From the NCBI GenBank assembly GCA_016841875.1, contig JAENYG010000010.1, positions 53,334-117,333 on the forward strand: a DNA stretch of 64,000 nt, written 5' to 3'. The translations under genes and the position numbers were made by a program. Of the stretch, positions 25,574 through 34,112 are shown piece by piece. The notes below the pieces were generated by a model, which was not told where the DNA came from, did not search any database, and saw only the letters and a list, made by a program, of their open reading frames with translations. Within the stretch, counting starts at the first letter, position 1. Every line of letters begins with the position of its first letter. The stretch is from Syntrophomonas sp. (GTDB lineage Bacteria > Bacillota > Syntrophomonadia > Syntrophomonadales > Syntrophomonadaceae).

Positions 25574-26345
25574 CCAGATCCACCACCCCTAGATATGCTT
25601 CGATTACCTTTTCATTGTTCTGGATTTGTTCAGGATTTCCCTGAGCCAGAGTCATGCCGTAATCGAGAACATATATTCTTTCGCAAATTCCCATGATTAC
25701 TTCCATATGGTGTTCAATCATCAAAACAGTAATATCGAATTCATCTCGTATCCTGTTTATGAATTGCATCAATTCTATCGATTCATTTGGATTCATTCCT
25801 GCGGCTGGTTCATCCAGGAGCAGCAATTCTGGACTTGTAGCCAGAGCACGTACTATTTCAAGTCGACGCTGCTTCCCATAGGGAAGTGAAACAGCAGGTT
25901 CGTTTATAACATCTTCCAGTTCAACCTTTTTTAAAAGCTCTATGCATTCTTCCTTTTGGGCTTGTCTGCTGCGAGTATAGCGTGGCAGCCCCAACACTGC
26001 TTCTGCCAGGCAGGCCTTTAATCGAACGTGCTTGGATATCATAACGTTTTCCAATACCGACATGGATTCAAAGAGTCGTATATTCTGGAAAGTTCGAGCT
26101 ATTCCCAGCGATGTGATTCGGTCGGGTTTCATTCCCGTGATATCCTGACCCTTATAATAAATCTTTCCCCGAGTCGGGGTATATACTCCAGTAATCATAT
26201 TGAATACCGTAGTTTTCCCTGCACCATTAGGCCCTATTAATCCAATTATCTCACCTGGCATAACCTGCAGTGCTAATTCAGAAACAGCTGTCAATCCTCC
26301 AAATTGCATAGAGATATTGTCCGTTCTTAAAATTGGCTGACTCAA
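25566..26345 (-). CDS. livG: Branched-chain amino-acid ABC transporter ATPase LivG
   Basis: 259 aa. Walker A GPNGAGKTT at about residue 40, the LivG-type insert with GIARTFQNIRLFESMSVLENVM, signature region LPYGKQRRLEIVRAL (replacing LSGGQ, usual in LivG), and LLLDEPAAGMNP. Partner ATPase of LivF on the LivHM membrane dimer. It overlaps livM by 4 nt (ATGA). Confidence 0.95.
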   Translation of the reverse strand: MSQPILRTDNISMQFGGLTAVSELALQVMPGEIIGLIGPNGAGKTTVFNMITGVYTPTRGKIYYKGQDITGMKPDRITSLGIARTFQNIRLFESMSVLENVMISKHVRLKACLAEAVLGLPRYTRSRQAQKEECIELLKKVELEDVINEPAVSLPYGKQRRLEIVRALATSPELLLLDEPAAGMNPNESIELMQFINRIRDEFDITVLMIEHHMEVIMGICERIYVLDYGMTLAQGNPEQIQNNEKVIEAYLGVVDLDA

Positions 26346-27409
26346 GCTGCTTCACCCCGCTTCCTTAACTTAAAGGTGCTAAGTTTGTTTATTAACCAGT
26401 CCCAATTAAACTCCCGGGTACCCATAAGCCCCTGCCGATAGAAAAGAATAACCAGAAGTAATAAAATTGAAAATATTACCATCCTCATCCCGGGCAGGCC
26501 AGGGATAGACAGTACTCCAAACAAATTCATCGGCTGTTCAACTATCCTTAGTACTTCCATCCCGATGGTAACGATAAGTGCTGCTACCACTGAACCCGAA
26601 ATACTACCCATGCCGCCCATTACTACTATTAGAAGGATTTGGAAGGTGAATAAAAACCTGAACATGGTTGGATCAACCGATGTGATTAAATGAGCCATCA
26701 ACGCTCCGGCCAGGCCTGCAAAAAAGGCCCCGATAGTAAATGATAGCAGTTTATGTTTAAAAATATTTATACCCATAGCCTCAGCAGCGATTTCATTATC
26801 CCTTATGGCTTTAAATGCGTATCCCCAGCTGCTGTTTAGTATTCGTTTAATAATTAAAATGGTTAGGATGGTAGCCAGCCAATACACCCACAAGCTCTTA
26901 ATGGATGGAATGTTCTTTAATCCCAGTGCCCCATTAGTTATGGTAATGGTATTAGTCACAACTATCCTTATTATTTCAGAAAAACCCAGGGTAGCTATGG
27001 CAAGATAGTCATCTCTAAGCCTTAAGGCAGGAAACCCGATTAAAAATCCGAATACTGCAGCCATAATTCCTCCCAGAATTATAGCAGGCAGCACCGGCCA
27101 TTGAATATTAGCCAGTACTGGATTAATAGGCTCCATGAAATAGATGATTTCTTTACTCCTTGGGGACATAGTCAGGATGGCTGTTGTATAGGCTCCAATA
27201 CACATAAAACCGGCATGCCCCAAAGAAAACATTCCGGTAAAGCCAAGCACCAGATTAAGACTAACCCCTAGAATGGCAAAAATTCCTGCCAGGTTAAGTA
27301 TTCTTATCTGAAAATTGTTCAGGTTATCCTGTCCCCAGTATATCAATAATGCTACTGCTAATAAGAGCACAACATTCAGTATAAATTTTGTCTTCAGCCG
27401 GTCATCCAT
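26342..27409 (-). CDS. livM: Branched-chain amino-acid ABC transporter permease LivM
   Basis: 355 aa with eight to ten membrane segments. Family signatures: NLAGIFAILGVSLNLVLGFTGMFSLGHAGFMCIGAYT, RDDYLAIATLGFSEIIRI, and the EAA-like coupling loop KAIRDNEIAAEAMGINIFKHK. It pairs with LivH to form the pore. Located 4 nt after livH. Confidence 0.95.
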   Translation of the reverse strand: MDDRLKTKFILNVVLLLAVALLIYWGQDNLNNFQIRILNLAGIFAILGVSLNLVLGFTGMFSLGHAGFMCIGAYTTAILTMSPRSKEIIYFMEPINPVLANIQWPVLPAIILGGIMAAVFGFLIGFPALRLRDDYLAIATLGFSEIIRIVVTNTITITNGALGLKNIPSIKSLWVYWLATILTILIIKRILNSSWGYAFKAIRDNEIAAEAMGINIFKHKLLSFTIGAFFAGLAGALMAHLITSVDPTMFRFLFTFQILLIVVMGGMGSISGSVVAALIVTIGMEVLRIVEQPMNLFGVLSIPGLPGMRMVIFSILLLLVILFYRQGLMGTREFNWDWLINKLSTFKLRKRGEAA

Positions 27410-27413
27410 ATAC

Positions 27414-28307
27414 TCACACCTTCTCTATTACATTTTCACCTAGAATACCACCAGGCCTGAAGAGTAAAATAAGTATCAGAATTATAAAAGCAAACGCATC
27501 TCGATAACCGGAAATATGAGGGAAAAATGCTACCAGCATGATTTCCAGAAAACCAAGCACAAATCCGCCCAACATAGCACCTGGTACGCTGCCAATCCCA
27601 CCCAACACTGCAGCGATGAAACACTTCAATCCTGGAAATACTCCCATCAAAGGGTCTACCTGGGGATACTGCATGCTCCATAATATCCCTCCTATTGCTG
27701 CCAGGCTGGACCCTACTGCAAACGTAGTTGAAATAACCTTATTAACATCGACAGCCATCAGGCCTGCAGTTTCATAATCCTTGGATACTGCACGCATCGC
27801 CATTCCCATCTTGGTCTTTTTCACAAGAAATATTAGAGCTGCCAGCAGTACTAATGTAATTATAGGAATGATTATAGTCAGCGAAAGAAACGATATATTA
27901 CCCAGGTGAATATTCCATACCAGTTGTTCCGGCCGTGGAAATGGTTTAGGGCGAGCGCCGATAGCAACGATACCGAGGTTCTCAAGCAAGAAAGATACGC
28001 CGATGGCTGATATTAATACCGTAATTCGCGGAGATGAACGCAGCGGTCGGTAAGCTATCTTCTCAATGCTCATCCCTAATAAAGCAGTTAAAGCAATTGC
28101 AATTAAAAAAGCTACCCACCAGGGTAGCGTAAAAAGAAATATCCCATAAAAGGCAATATAGGCTGCCACCATTAGTAAATCAGCATGAGCAAAGTTGATC
28201 AACCTGATAATGCCGTATACCATGGTATAGCCAATGGCAATTAATGCATACAAACTGCCCAAAGTAATGCTATTGGCAATATTTTGCAGCAGAATATCCA
28301 TTGACAT
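27414..28307 (-). CDS. livH: Branched-chain amino-acid ABC transporter permease LivH
   Basis: 297 aa from the ATG at 28305-28307, which lies 8 nt after AAGGAG; a GTG three codons earlier is also in frame. Motifs: ITLGSLYALIAIGYTMVYGIIRLINFAHADL and AVSKDYETAGLMAVDVNKVI (coupling loop), and GIGSVPGAMLGGFVLGFLE near the end. First gene after the intercistronic terminator that follows livK. Confidence 0.94.
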   Translation of the reverse strand: MSMDILLQNIANSITLGSLYALIAIGYTMVYGIIRLINFAHADLLMVAAYIAFYGIFLFTLPWWVAFLIAIALTALLGMSIEKIAYRPLRSSPRITVLISAIGVSFLLENLGIVAIGARPKPFPRPEQLVWNIHLGNISFLSLTIIIPIITLVLLAALIFLVKKTKMGMAMRAVSKDYETAGLMAVDVNKVISTTFAVGSSLAAIGGILWSMQYPQVDPLMGVFPGLKCFIAAVLGGIGSVPGAMLGGFVLGFLEIMLVAFFPHISGYRDAFAFIILILILLFRPGGILGENVIEKV

Positions 28308-28363
28308 TTTCACCACTCCTTCTTCTTCTTGTACAGGTATCTTTTGTTAAAAGGTTCCAAACA

Positions 28364-28400
28364 AATATATACTCCCCTCCTGCTCCACAAGAGGGGAGTA
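28364..28400 (-). terminator. Intercistronic attenuator between livK and livH
   Basis: Stem TACTCCCCTC / GAGGGGAGTA (28370-28379 with 28391-28400), 11-nt loop, then a U-rich tract (UAUAUUUGUUU) on the minus strand. Partial termination here would yield more binding protein than permease and ATPase, as is usual for ABC importers. Confidence 0.7.
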
Positions 28401-28422
28401 ATAGTTTATCAAATTTCAATAC

Positions 28423-29607
28423 TTATTTTGGATCAACTTTAGTCTCATATACAAACTGCCCGCCCTCAACCTTCTTGATTACTGCGGTCTTAGTAGCATC
28501 TCCATTCTCATCCAGGGTTATGATTCCAGTTGCGCCTTCAAACCCTTCGGTTGCTGCCAGAGCATTCTTTATTGCTTCAGGATCAGCCGATCCTGCTCTT
28601 TCAATGGCGTCCAGAGCAAGTATATAAGTGTCAAATCCTAATGCTCCAAAAGCGTTAGCAGGTTTATCTGGATAAGCTTTAGCATACTCGTCAAGGAATA
28701 TTGTAGAAACTGGTGTTACCGGTTCTTCAGCAGTGAAATGGGTGCTGAAATAAATGTCCTGATAATCCTTAACTTGATTAAGGAATTCTTCTGCTTCCCA
28801 GGTATCTCCACCAAGGATAGGTACGGTTATTCCTAACTCACGTGCTTTAGCTACCAGGATACCGCATTCCAGGAAGTTGCCCGGTGCAAATATAACATCA
28901 GGGTTAGTTGCCTTCACCGCAGTTAATTGGGCCGAAAAATCTTTGTCTCCAGTATTGTAATTGACCTTTTCAACTATTGACCCTTCTCCATTTGAAGCCA
29001 CAAAAGCTTTCTCAAAATATGAAGCCAGTCCGACTGAATAGTCCTGCTGTACATCCTGGATAATAGCTGCGGTCTTAGCCCCTAAAGTATTGACTGCATA
29101 ATTCGACATTACTGTTCCCTGAAAGGGATCAATGAAGCAAACCCTGAAATAATAGTCATTGTCCAGAGTTACTGCCGGGTTAGTGGGGGAACAACCTATT
29201 ACCGGGATTCCGTTGTCCTGTGCTATAGGTCCCCCGGACATGGATAGTGAACTACCATAACTACCTATTATAAGGTTAACATTTTCCTGGCCGATCAGTC
29301 TTTCTACCGCATTGGCTGCTTCCTGTTTTTCACTCTTATTATCCACTATTACCAATTCAACCTTTTTCCCTAACACTTCAGGGTATAACTGCTTAGCAAG
29401 TTCGATTCCCTCAACCGTCATCTGACCACCAGCTGCATTTGTGCCGGTCAGAGGTTCGTATACCCCTATCTTTATCACGTCAGCTTCAGCCTGGCCATTT
29501 TCTGCAGCCTCATCCTTTTCGCTGCCTCCACAACCTAATGCGATCAGGCTGACTGTAAGGAGCAGCACCATCAATAATCCAAACTTCCCTCTTCTTAGAT
29601 TAATCAA
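28423..29607 (-). CDS. livK: Branched-chain amino-acid binding lipoprotein LivK
   Basis: 394 aa. Lipoprotein signal with the lipobox ALGC; Cys26 would be lipidated. The mature part is a type-1 periplasmic-binding fold (IKIGVYEPLTGTNAAGGQMTVEGIELAKQLYPE; VIGCSPTNPAVT; NYAVNTLGAKTAAIIQD). The start is a TTG at 29605-29607 spaced 8 nt from AGGAGG. It delivers Leu/Ile/Val or a related amide to LivHM; the exact ligand cannot be read from sequence. Confidence 0.93.
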   Translation of the reverse strand: MINLRRGKFGLLMVLLLTVSLIALGCGGSEKDEAAENGQAEADVIKIGVYEPLTGTNAAGGQMTVEGIELAKQLYPEVLGKKVELVIVDNKSEKQEAANAVERLIGQENVNLIIGSYGSSLSMSGGPIAQDNGIPVIGCSPTNPAVTLDNDYYFRVCFIDPFQGTVMSNYAVNTLGAKTAAIIQDVQQDYSVGLASYFEKAFVASNGEGSIVEKVNYNTGDKDFSAQLTAVKATNPDVIFAPGNFLECGILVAKARELGITVPILGGDTWEAEEFLNQVKDYQDIYFSTHFTAEEPVTPVSTIFLDEYAKAYPDKPANAFGALGFDTYILALDAIERAGSADPEAIKNALAATEGFEGATGIITLDENGDATKTAVIKKVEGGQFVYETKVDPK

Positions 29608-29662
29608 TCTAGATTCCTCCTCTTCTCTTTTTAGGCAATACCGTCCGTATGAACATGGTTTT

Positions 29663-29690
29663 ATTCTAGCATGTCCATTATATTATGCAA
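29663..29690 (-). promoter_or_regulatory. Putative sigma-A promoter of livK
   Basis: Minus strand TTGCAT (29690-29685), 16-nt spacer, TAGAAT (29668-29663); the start codon is about 55 nt downstream. Confidence 0.5.
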
Positions 29691-29736
29691 AGAAATATAT
29701 ATTATTGGGTGTCGTTAATTGTTCTTATCGCTGCAA

Positions 29737-29763
29737 GAAAAAAACGTTATCTGTGGATAACGT
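29737..29763 (-). terminator. Terminator downstream of the DAHP synthase gene
   Basis: Stem ACGTTATC / GATAACGT (29744-29751 with 29756-29763), 4-nt loop, seven U residues on the minus strand. Confidence 0.8.
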
Positions 29764-29783
29764 AGGACAAAATATATTTTTTA

Positions 29784-30626
29784 TCATAGTATGGTTTTTC
29801 CATCCAGTACAGCCAGCTTTACAATCTGTTCAAACATTTTGTTGAAGTTATCTGGAGTCAAGGATTGCTTCCCATCTGACAAAGCCTTATCCGGGTTCTG
29901 GTGCACCTCTGCCATTATGCCATCTGCTCCTGCAGCTATGGCTGCTCTGGCTACCGGTATAACCATTTGCCATCTTCCCGTAGCATGACTGGGATCTACG
30001 ATAACCGGGAGATGTGATAAGTGTTTGAGAAGAGCCACCGCACCTATATCAACCGTATTACGGGTATAAGTCTCGAAGGTCCGTATCCCTCGTTCACATA
30101 GGATCACCTGCCTGTTGCCACCGTTTAATATATATTCAGCGGCCAGGAGCCATTCCTCAATAGTAGCGGAAAGACCTCGTTTCAGCATAACTGGTTTGTC
30201 TAGTTTCCCCATTTCCTCCAACAAGGTGAAGTTCTGCATATTCCTGCTGCCTATCTGTAAAATATCAACATTTTCATACAGCAAGTCCAGATCCCTGACG
30301 TCCATGATCTCAGTAATTACAGGCAATCCGGTTATCTCTCTGGCTTCCGCAATTATTTTTACACCTTCACTGCCCAACCCCTTAAAGGAGTAGGGAGAAG
30401 TACGTGGTTTAAAGACTCCGCCTCTCAGGATGTGCGCTCCGGCAGCTTCTAGAATGCGTGCAATCGCGAGATAATCTTCTTTTCCTTCAATCGCACACGG
30501 TCCGGCAATAATGGTACAGTAGCCTTCACCAACAAAAACCGTTTTACGGGAAGTATTAATTTCAATTATTGTATCCTGCGCCTTATATTCACGGGAAGCG
30601 AGCGCAAAAGGCCTCATACCCATCAT
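29784..30626 (-). CDS. aroF: 3-deoxy-7-phosphoheptulonate synthase (DAHP synthase, type I-beta core)
   Basis: 280 aa. Condenses phosphoenolpyruvate and erythrose 4-phosphate, the first step of aromatic synthesis. Motifs of the KDO8P/DAHP synthase family: IIAGPCAIEG, ILRGGVFKPRTSPYSFKGLG, QIGSRNMQNF, PVMLKRGLSATIEEWL, CERGIRTFETYTRNTVD, VIVDPSHATGR and the metal-binding IMAEVHQNPDKALSDGKQSL. Many related enzymes are about 338 aa with an N-terminal ferredoxin-like regulatory domain; this one starts almost at the barrel, so it is probably not feedback regulated that way. The exact start among MMGMRPF is uncertain. Its 3' end is duplicated at 24818-24865. Confidence 0.95.
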   Translation of the reverse strand: MMGMRPFALASREYKAQDTIIEINTSRKTVFVGEGYCTIIAGPCAIEGKEDYLAIARILEAAGAHILRGGVFKPRTSPYSFKGLGSEGVKIIAEAREITGLPVITEIMDVRDLDLLYENVDILQIGSRNMQNFTLLEEMGKLDKPVMLKRGLSATIEEWLLAAEYILNGGNRQVILCERGIRTFETYTRNTVDIGAVALLKHLSHLPVIVDPSHATGRWQMVIPVARAAIAAGADGIMAEVHQNPDKALSDGKQSLTPDNFNKMFEQIVKLAVLDGKTIL

Positions 30627-30954
30627 TCCCCCACTATTTCTATATCAAAAAACATTGATCTTTTATTTAGTCTCATATCTATCTGTCATTTATCTTTTGT
30701 TTTCTTTATGCAAATAATCTGCATTATTTGGTAGATACTATAATAATATCTGTTTAGCCACTTATTATCAGTATAACACTAAGCAACGGTAATATTTTTA
30801 CAATTTTTATATACATAAACGCTTTAATGGTTCAAAGAAATATTTATATGCTAAGCTACTATTATCGATTACTGTGTGCACGTCTATAGATATGATGTAA
30901 GAATGAGGTTAAAATATTATACAATTAACCTGGTTAATGGGAGGAGGATATCCT
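30627..30954. other. Divergent promoter region
   Basis: About 330 bp, strongly AT-rich, between the leftward DAHP synthase gene and the rightward amidase gene. I see no ORF, stable hairpin, T-box or other leader motif. The only clear signals are ribosome-binding sites at each end (GTGGGGG for aroF and GGGAGGAGG for the amidase). Confidence 0.5.
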
Positions 30955-31827
30955 GTGAATAATAAGCTGACTATTGCTTTGTGTCAGATGATGACCGGTC
31001 CCAGTAAAGCGGAAAACCTGGCCCGAGCAGGTAAAATGATAAACCAGGCCTGCCAAAGAAATGTAGATCTGGTAATACTTCCTGAAGTTTTCAACTGTCC
31101 CTATCAAGCTGACTTATTCCCTTTGTATGCCGAAACATATCCGGGTCCAACCACCGACTTTTTGTCTACGATGGCACGCGAAAAAGGAGTTGGTATTGTT
31201 GGTGGTTCAATAATCGAGCAATCGGCCCAGGGCAAACTTTACAACAGCAGCTTTGTCTTTGATGAACATGGGAACCTGATCGGAAGACATCGCAAAATAC
31301 ATCTCTTTGATGTGGATATGCCGGGGCGGATTACTTTTAAAGAATCCGATACCTTAAGCCCCGGTAACAATATCACTCTAATTAAATTTAAACACATGAC
31401 TTTCGGGCTTTTAATTTGTTACGATATACGTTTTCCCGAAATCTCCAGGGCTCTGGCTCTGGAAGGAGCGGACTTACTAATAATCCCGGCTGCATTTAAT
31501 CTTACTTCCGGGCCGCTGTTCTGGGAACTAATGATACGCAGCAGGGCTGTTGACCAGCAGGTCTTCGTAGCAGCTGCAGCCCCAGCCACCAATAGTGAAG
31601 CTTATTACCAGGCCTGGGGACATTCAATGGTAGTTGATCCATGGGGAAGAACAATAGCCATGGCAGATGACAGGGAACAAATTGTTTTTGCTGAACTCGA
31701 TTTTTCAATCAGCCAGCAGGTACGTCTAGAAGTTCCGGTATTAAAACACCGCCGTACAGACTTATATGATATTACATACCAACCGGTAAGTAATATAGAA
31801 AAACAGATAGATCAGGAGGATAAATAA
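30955..31827 (+). CDS. Carbon-nitrogen hydrolase (Nit2/omega-amidase-like)
   Basis: 290 aa from GTG 30955-30957, chosen because GGGAGGAGG lies just before it, inside the longer reading frame starting at 30937. The nitrilase catalytic triad is clear: Glu44 (LPEVFN), Lys114 (RHRKIHLFDVD) and Cys155 (LICYDIRFPE). The HLFD and WGHSMVVDPWG motifs resemble omega-amidase/Nit2 enzymes, which hydrolyse 2-oxoglutaramate or 2-oxosuccinamate and repair damaged metabolites. Stops one base before yjbQ; the two form the only plus-strand operon in the second half. Confidence 0.88.
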   Translation: MNNKLTIALCQMMTGPSKAENLARAGKMINQACQRNVDLVILPEVFNCPYQADLFPLYAETYPGPTTDFLSTMAREKGVGIVGGSIIEQSAQGKLYNSSFVFDEHGNLIGRHRKIHLFDVDMPGRITFKESDTLSPGNNITLIKFKHMTFGLLICYDIRFPEISRALALEGADLLIIPAAFNLTSGPLFWELMIRSRAVDQQVFVAAAAPATNSEAYYQAWGHSMVVDPWGRTIAMADDREQIVFAELDFSISQQVRLEVPVLKHRRTDLYDITYQPVSNIEKQIDQEDK

Positions 31828-32241
31828 GTGAAATTTCATACCGAATATCTGTGGTTTAATACTTCCACCCGCAGAGAATACATAAGAATAACTGATAAGG
31901 TTAGCAATGCCTTACTTAACAGCGGCATATCAGAGGGCATGATACTGGTAAGTGCTATGCACATCAGTGCTGGTGTTTATGTAAATGACAATGAATCAGG
32001 TATTATTCAGGATATAGATAATATGCTTGAATCCATTGCTCCTTTGGGACCTGATTATAACCATCATCGTACTGGAGAAGACAATGGCGATGCGCACCTG
32101 AAAAGTATATTGGTTCATCATCAAGTAGTGGTGCCGGTTACTGCTGGTAAATTGGATCTGGGCCCTTGGCAGCAGATATTTTATGCAGAATTCGATGGAA
32201 AACGGAGAAAGAGAGTAGTAATAAAGGTAATGGGCGAATAA
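31828..32241 (+). CDS. YjbQ / UPF0047 family protein
   Basis: 137 aa with a GTG start overlapping the end of the amidase gene's AGGAGG region. Family landmarks: [86 protein letters not shown]. The conserved His/Asp/Glu residues are consistent with a metal site. The family has reported weak thiamine-phosphate synthase activity, but the physiological role is not settled. Confidence 0.9.
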   Translation: MKFHTEYLWFNTSTRREYIRITDKVSNALLNSGISEGMILVSAMHISAGVYVNDNESGIIQDIDNMLESIAPLGPDYNHHRTGEDNGDAHLKSILVHHQVVVPVTAGKLDLGPWQQIFYAEFDGKRRKRVVIKVMGE

Positions 32242-32613
32242 TTATGGTCCATTACCCGAAATATCCTGTCTTAATTGCCGAGCTTCCTTAAGGTATATAT
32301 GTTTGATTTCATCCTGCTTTTTATCAGTATTTACATGCATTAGTACCCTGATACATCTGGGTAAAGCATCTGGAACTTCTATCTCCTGAAAACATAACAA
32401 AGGCACTTTGTCCCAACCAATCCTGCGTGCCGCAAGGGCTGGAAAAGCTGACCTAATATCAGAAGTGGTAGTAAATAAAATACTGCCTATATCTTCAATA
32501 TCTATCTGGTTTTCTTCCTTTATCATCTGCAGCAGTTCACTGGTTGCTATCAAGATTTCATTTACCTGGTCTTGTTCTACGGTGGTTGCACCCCTTATTC
32601 CCCTGACTAACAT
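32242..32613 (-). CDS. aroH: Monofunctional chorismate mutase, AroH type
   Basis: 123 aa from ATG 32611-32613; that start follows GAGGT and gives MLVRGIRGATTVEQD, matching Bacillus AroH. A longer form from 32634 lacks a ribosome-binding site. Converts chorismate to prephenate for Phe and Tyr. Conserved residues: RGIRGATTV, FTTTSDIRSAFPALAAR, CFQEIEVPDALPRCIRVLMHVNT and the C-terminal IYLKEA. It ends base-to-base against the convergent yjbQ gene. Confidence 0.95.
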   Translation of the reverse strand: MLVRGIRGATTVEQDQVNEILIATSELLQMIKEENQIDIEDIGSILFTTTSDIRSAFPALAARRIGWDKVPLLCFQEIEVPDALPRCIRVLMHVNTDKKQDEIKHIYLKEARQLRQDISGNGP

Positions 32614-32639
32614 ACTTATGTCTACCTCTTCCATTTATA

Positions 32640-33056
32640 TTAGGATACAGCTCTATGCCCTAATCCAATACTGACTTCGTCCAGATGCAGCAAACCTATT
32701 CCCAGGAAAATGGCTACACTCACGTGATCTTGATGCCTGGCAATGCCGATCTTTCCACCCACATTCAATCCCAATGCCTTGGGCATGATCTGACTGATTG
32801 CTTCCCGGGTAGCTCCAGCTACTGCCCCTTCTTCTGCATGGGTGTCTCTTATGACACCTTCTCTCTTGGCAGCAACTACAGCCCGTTCTACTATTTTACC
32901 TACCGAGCTTATAAACTCCCCTCCATAGTCTACTGCCACTGATTTAACTTCACATTCTTTCATAAGGTTTTTTTTCAGCATGTTTTCTTCATCACGCGAA
33001 AGAGTAACTGCCATTTTGATGGCTGCACTTGCTACTACCTTACTGCCAATTATCAT
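32640..33056 (-). CDS. HutP-family protein
   Basis: 138 aa. The C-terminal half resembles the HutP RNA-binding antiterminator family: HAEEGAVAGATREAISQIMPKALGLNVGGKIGIARHQDHVSVAIFLGIGLLHLDEVSIGLGHR. HutP of Bacillus binds histidine and Mg2+ and prevents termination in the hut operon leader. This clostridial subgroup differs at the N-terminus (GSKVVASAAIKMAVTLSRDEE). No hut gene is nearby, so its target RNA is unknown. It lies between a membrane-anchored hypothetical protein and aroH on the same strand. Confidence 0.82.
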   Translation of the reverse strand: MIIGSKVVASAAIKMAVTLSRDEENMLKKNLMKECEVKSVAVDYGGEFISSVGKIVERAVVAAKREGVIRDTHAEEGAVAGATREAISQIMPKALGLNVGGKIGIARHQDHVSVAIFLGIGLLHLDEVSIGLGHRAVS

Positions 33057-33103
33057 TTCTAGCCTCCCAGTTTATATATCATGCCTGCTTAACTTGTATG
33101 TGT

Positions 33104-33598
33104 CTATTTTACTACAATTTTACCTATCATTACTATATCGTGATTGCATACATAGCTTTCATCTTCAACTGGAAACGCAAGGTTATCGGATACCTTCTCC
33201 ACATTGAATACCACCGGAAAATTGTATGCTGAAGCATCTATTTCTACCACGTCCCCGGCCATAAGCTTAAGCTTTACTTCATTATTGGCAAAAGAAGCAT
33301 GTTCTTTCCCATTAACCAAAACTACTGCCCTGGGTAGTGACGAAAATTTATCTACTGACAGCACCAGCATAGCATAGGGTGAATTAATGTCTTCTATCTC
33401 TTCTATCCCATTATCCTGTGCTTCTGAATTTACCGGATAGTCTATAGCCTGACCTTCTAATCTCTCTCCCCAACTTAAATAAAGACGCATATCATCATGG
33501 GTCATTAACCCTTGAACGATGATCAAGGCTATGAACGCCAAAGCAATAGTACGAATAAGATGTTTTTCAACCTTTTCGATGAACTTTTTCAAAATCAT
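33104..33598 (-). CDS. Membrane-anchored hypothetical protein
   Basis: 164 aa. One transmembrane helix (residues 14-31, IRTIALAFIALIIVQGL) is followed by an extracytoplasmic domain containing a beta-rich segment (AMLVLSVDKFSSLPRAVVLVNGK; VKLKLMAGDVVEIDASAYNFPVVFNVEKVSDNL). I recognise no catalytic motif. It is the first gene of a probable three-gene set with the HutP-family gene and aroH. It is preceded by about 215 nt of leader between the terminator at 33815 and its start, with no other gene. Confidence 0.65.
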   Translation of the reverse strand: MILKKFIEKVEKHLIRTIALAFIALIIVQGLMTHDDMRLYLSWGERLEGQAIDYPVNSEAQDNGIEEIEDINSPYAMLVLSVDKFSSLPRAVVLVNGKEHASFANNEVKLKLMAGDVVEIDASAYNFPVVFNVEKVSDNLAFPVEDESYVCNHDIVMIGKIVVK

Positions 33599-33764
33599 CC
33601 CCCCGGGCAGCTATTTCTCCTCTATATTATGCCCGGAAGTATAAGAATATCCATAAAATTCTTATTCAAATAGATTTTCTATCTGTGGATGTAACAGGTA
33701 AGTTCAACTTCACATTCACCTATGTTCAAAGGGATATATGCTCCGGCCCAGCAGTAAACTAAGT

Positions 33765-34093
33765 GCCGGTATGGTGCTTCTTACCTGGCATGTCGCCTGA
33801 CAAAGGGGAGCGTTGAATAAATAAAAGAGGAAACCGACGTTTCCTCTCAGACCGATGACAGTAGCCCCCTCCGGGGATTACCCCGGGCCGGGGCAACTGA
33901 TGTGTTATCGCTTAGCGCTAACACCAATAATGGTGCGATATAGTGTTCGCACAGGGCTCACAAGTGATGAAGAAGCCCGCTCATCAACGTACTCAGGTAC
34001 GCCTCAATCGCAGGCTTCCTTATGTTTTCCAGCGAAGTGAGCTTAAATTGTGGTCCTGTATGGGCTTTTCTTATGCCTTGTCGCCGACTTTAT
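33765..34093. repeat. Imperfect direct repeats flanking the structured element
   Basis: 33765-33806 and 34053-34093 share the order GTATG, then TTCTTA, then TGTCGCC and GAC, with small insertions. They bracket the hairpin-rich interval 33815-34050, as would two partial copies of one dispersed element or the boundaries of an insertion. Confidence 0.4.
33815..33847 (-). terminator. Intrinsic terminator ending the structured intergenic transcript
   Basis: Stem AGAGGAAAC / GTTTCCTCT (33826-33834 with 33839-33847), CGAC loop on plus, followed on the minus strand by UUUUAUUUAUU. No coding gene ends here, so it terminates either the vor operon's long 3' region or a separate small RNA. Confidence 0.75.
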
Positions 34094-34110
34094 CAATTTA
34101 TCTTAAAAAC
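33848..34110 (-). ncRNA. Hairpin-rich intergenic element, candidate structured RNA
   Basis: No ORF in 260 bp, yet several strong stems in succession: 33864-33894 (GCCCC/GGGGC plus CCGGGG/CCCCGG around ATTA, extended outward by CAGT/ACTG), 33903-33923 (TGTTA...TAACA), about 33932-33952 (GTGCGA/TCGCAC), and 33972-34018 (a 47-nt imperfect hairpin closed by GAAGCC/GGCTTC with an inner CGTAC/GTACG). The terminator at 33815-33847 gives polarity. It resembles a dispersed structured repeat of clostridial genomes, but I cannot name a known RNA class. The remaining part of the 33599-34112 gap is the leader of the 33104 gene. Confidence 0.45.
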
Positions 34111-34112
34111 TT

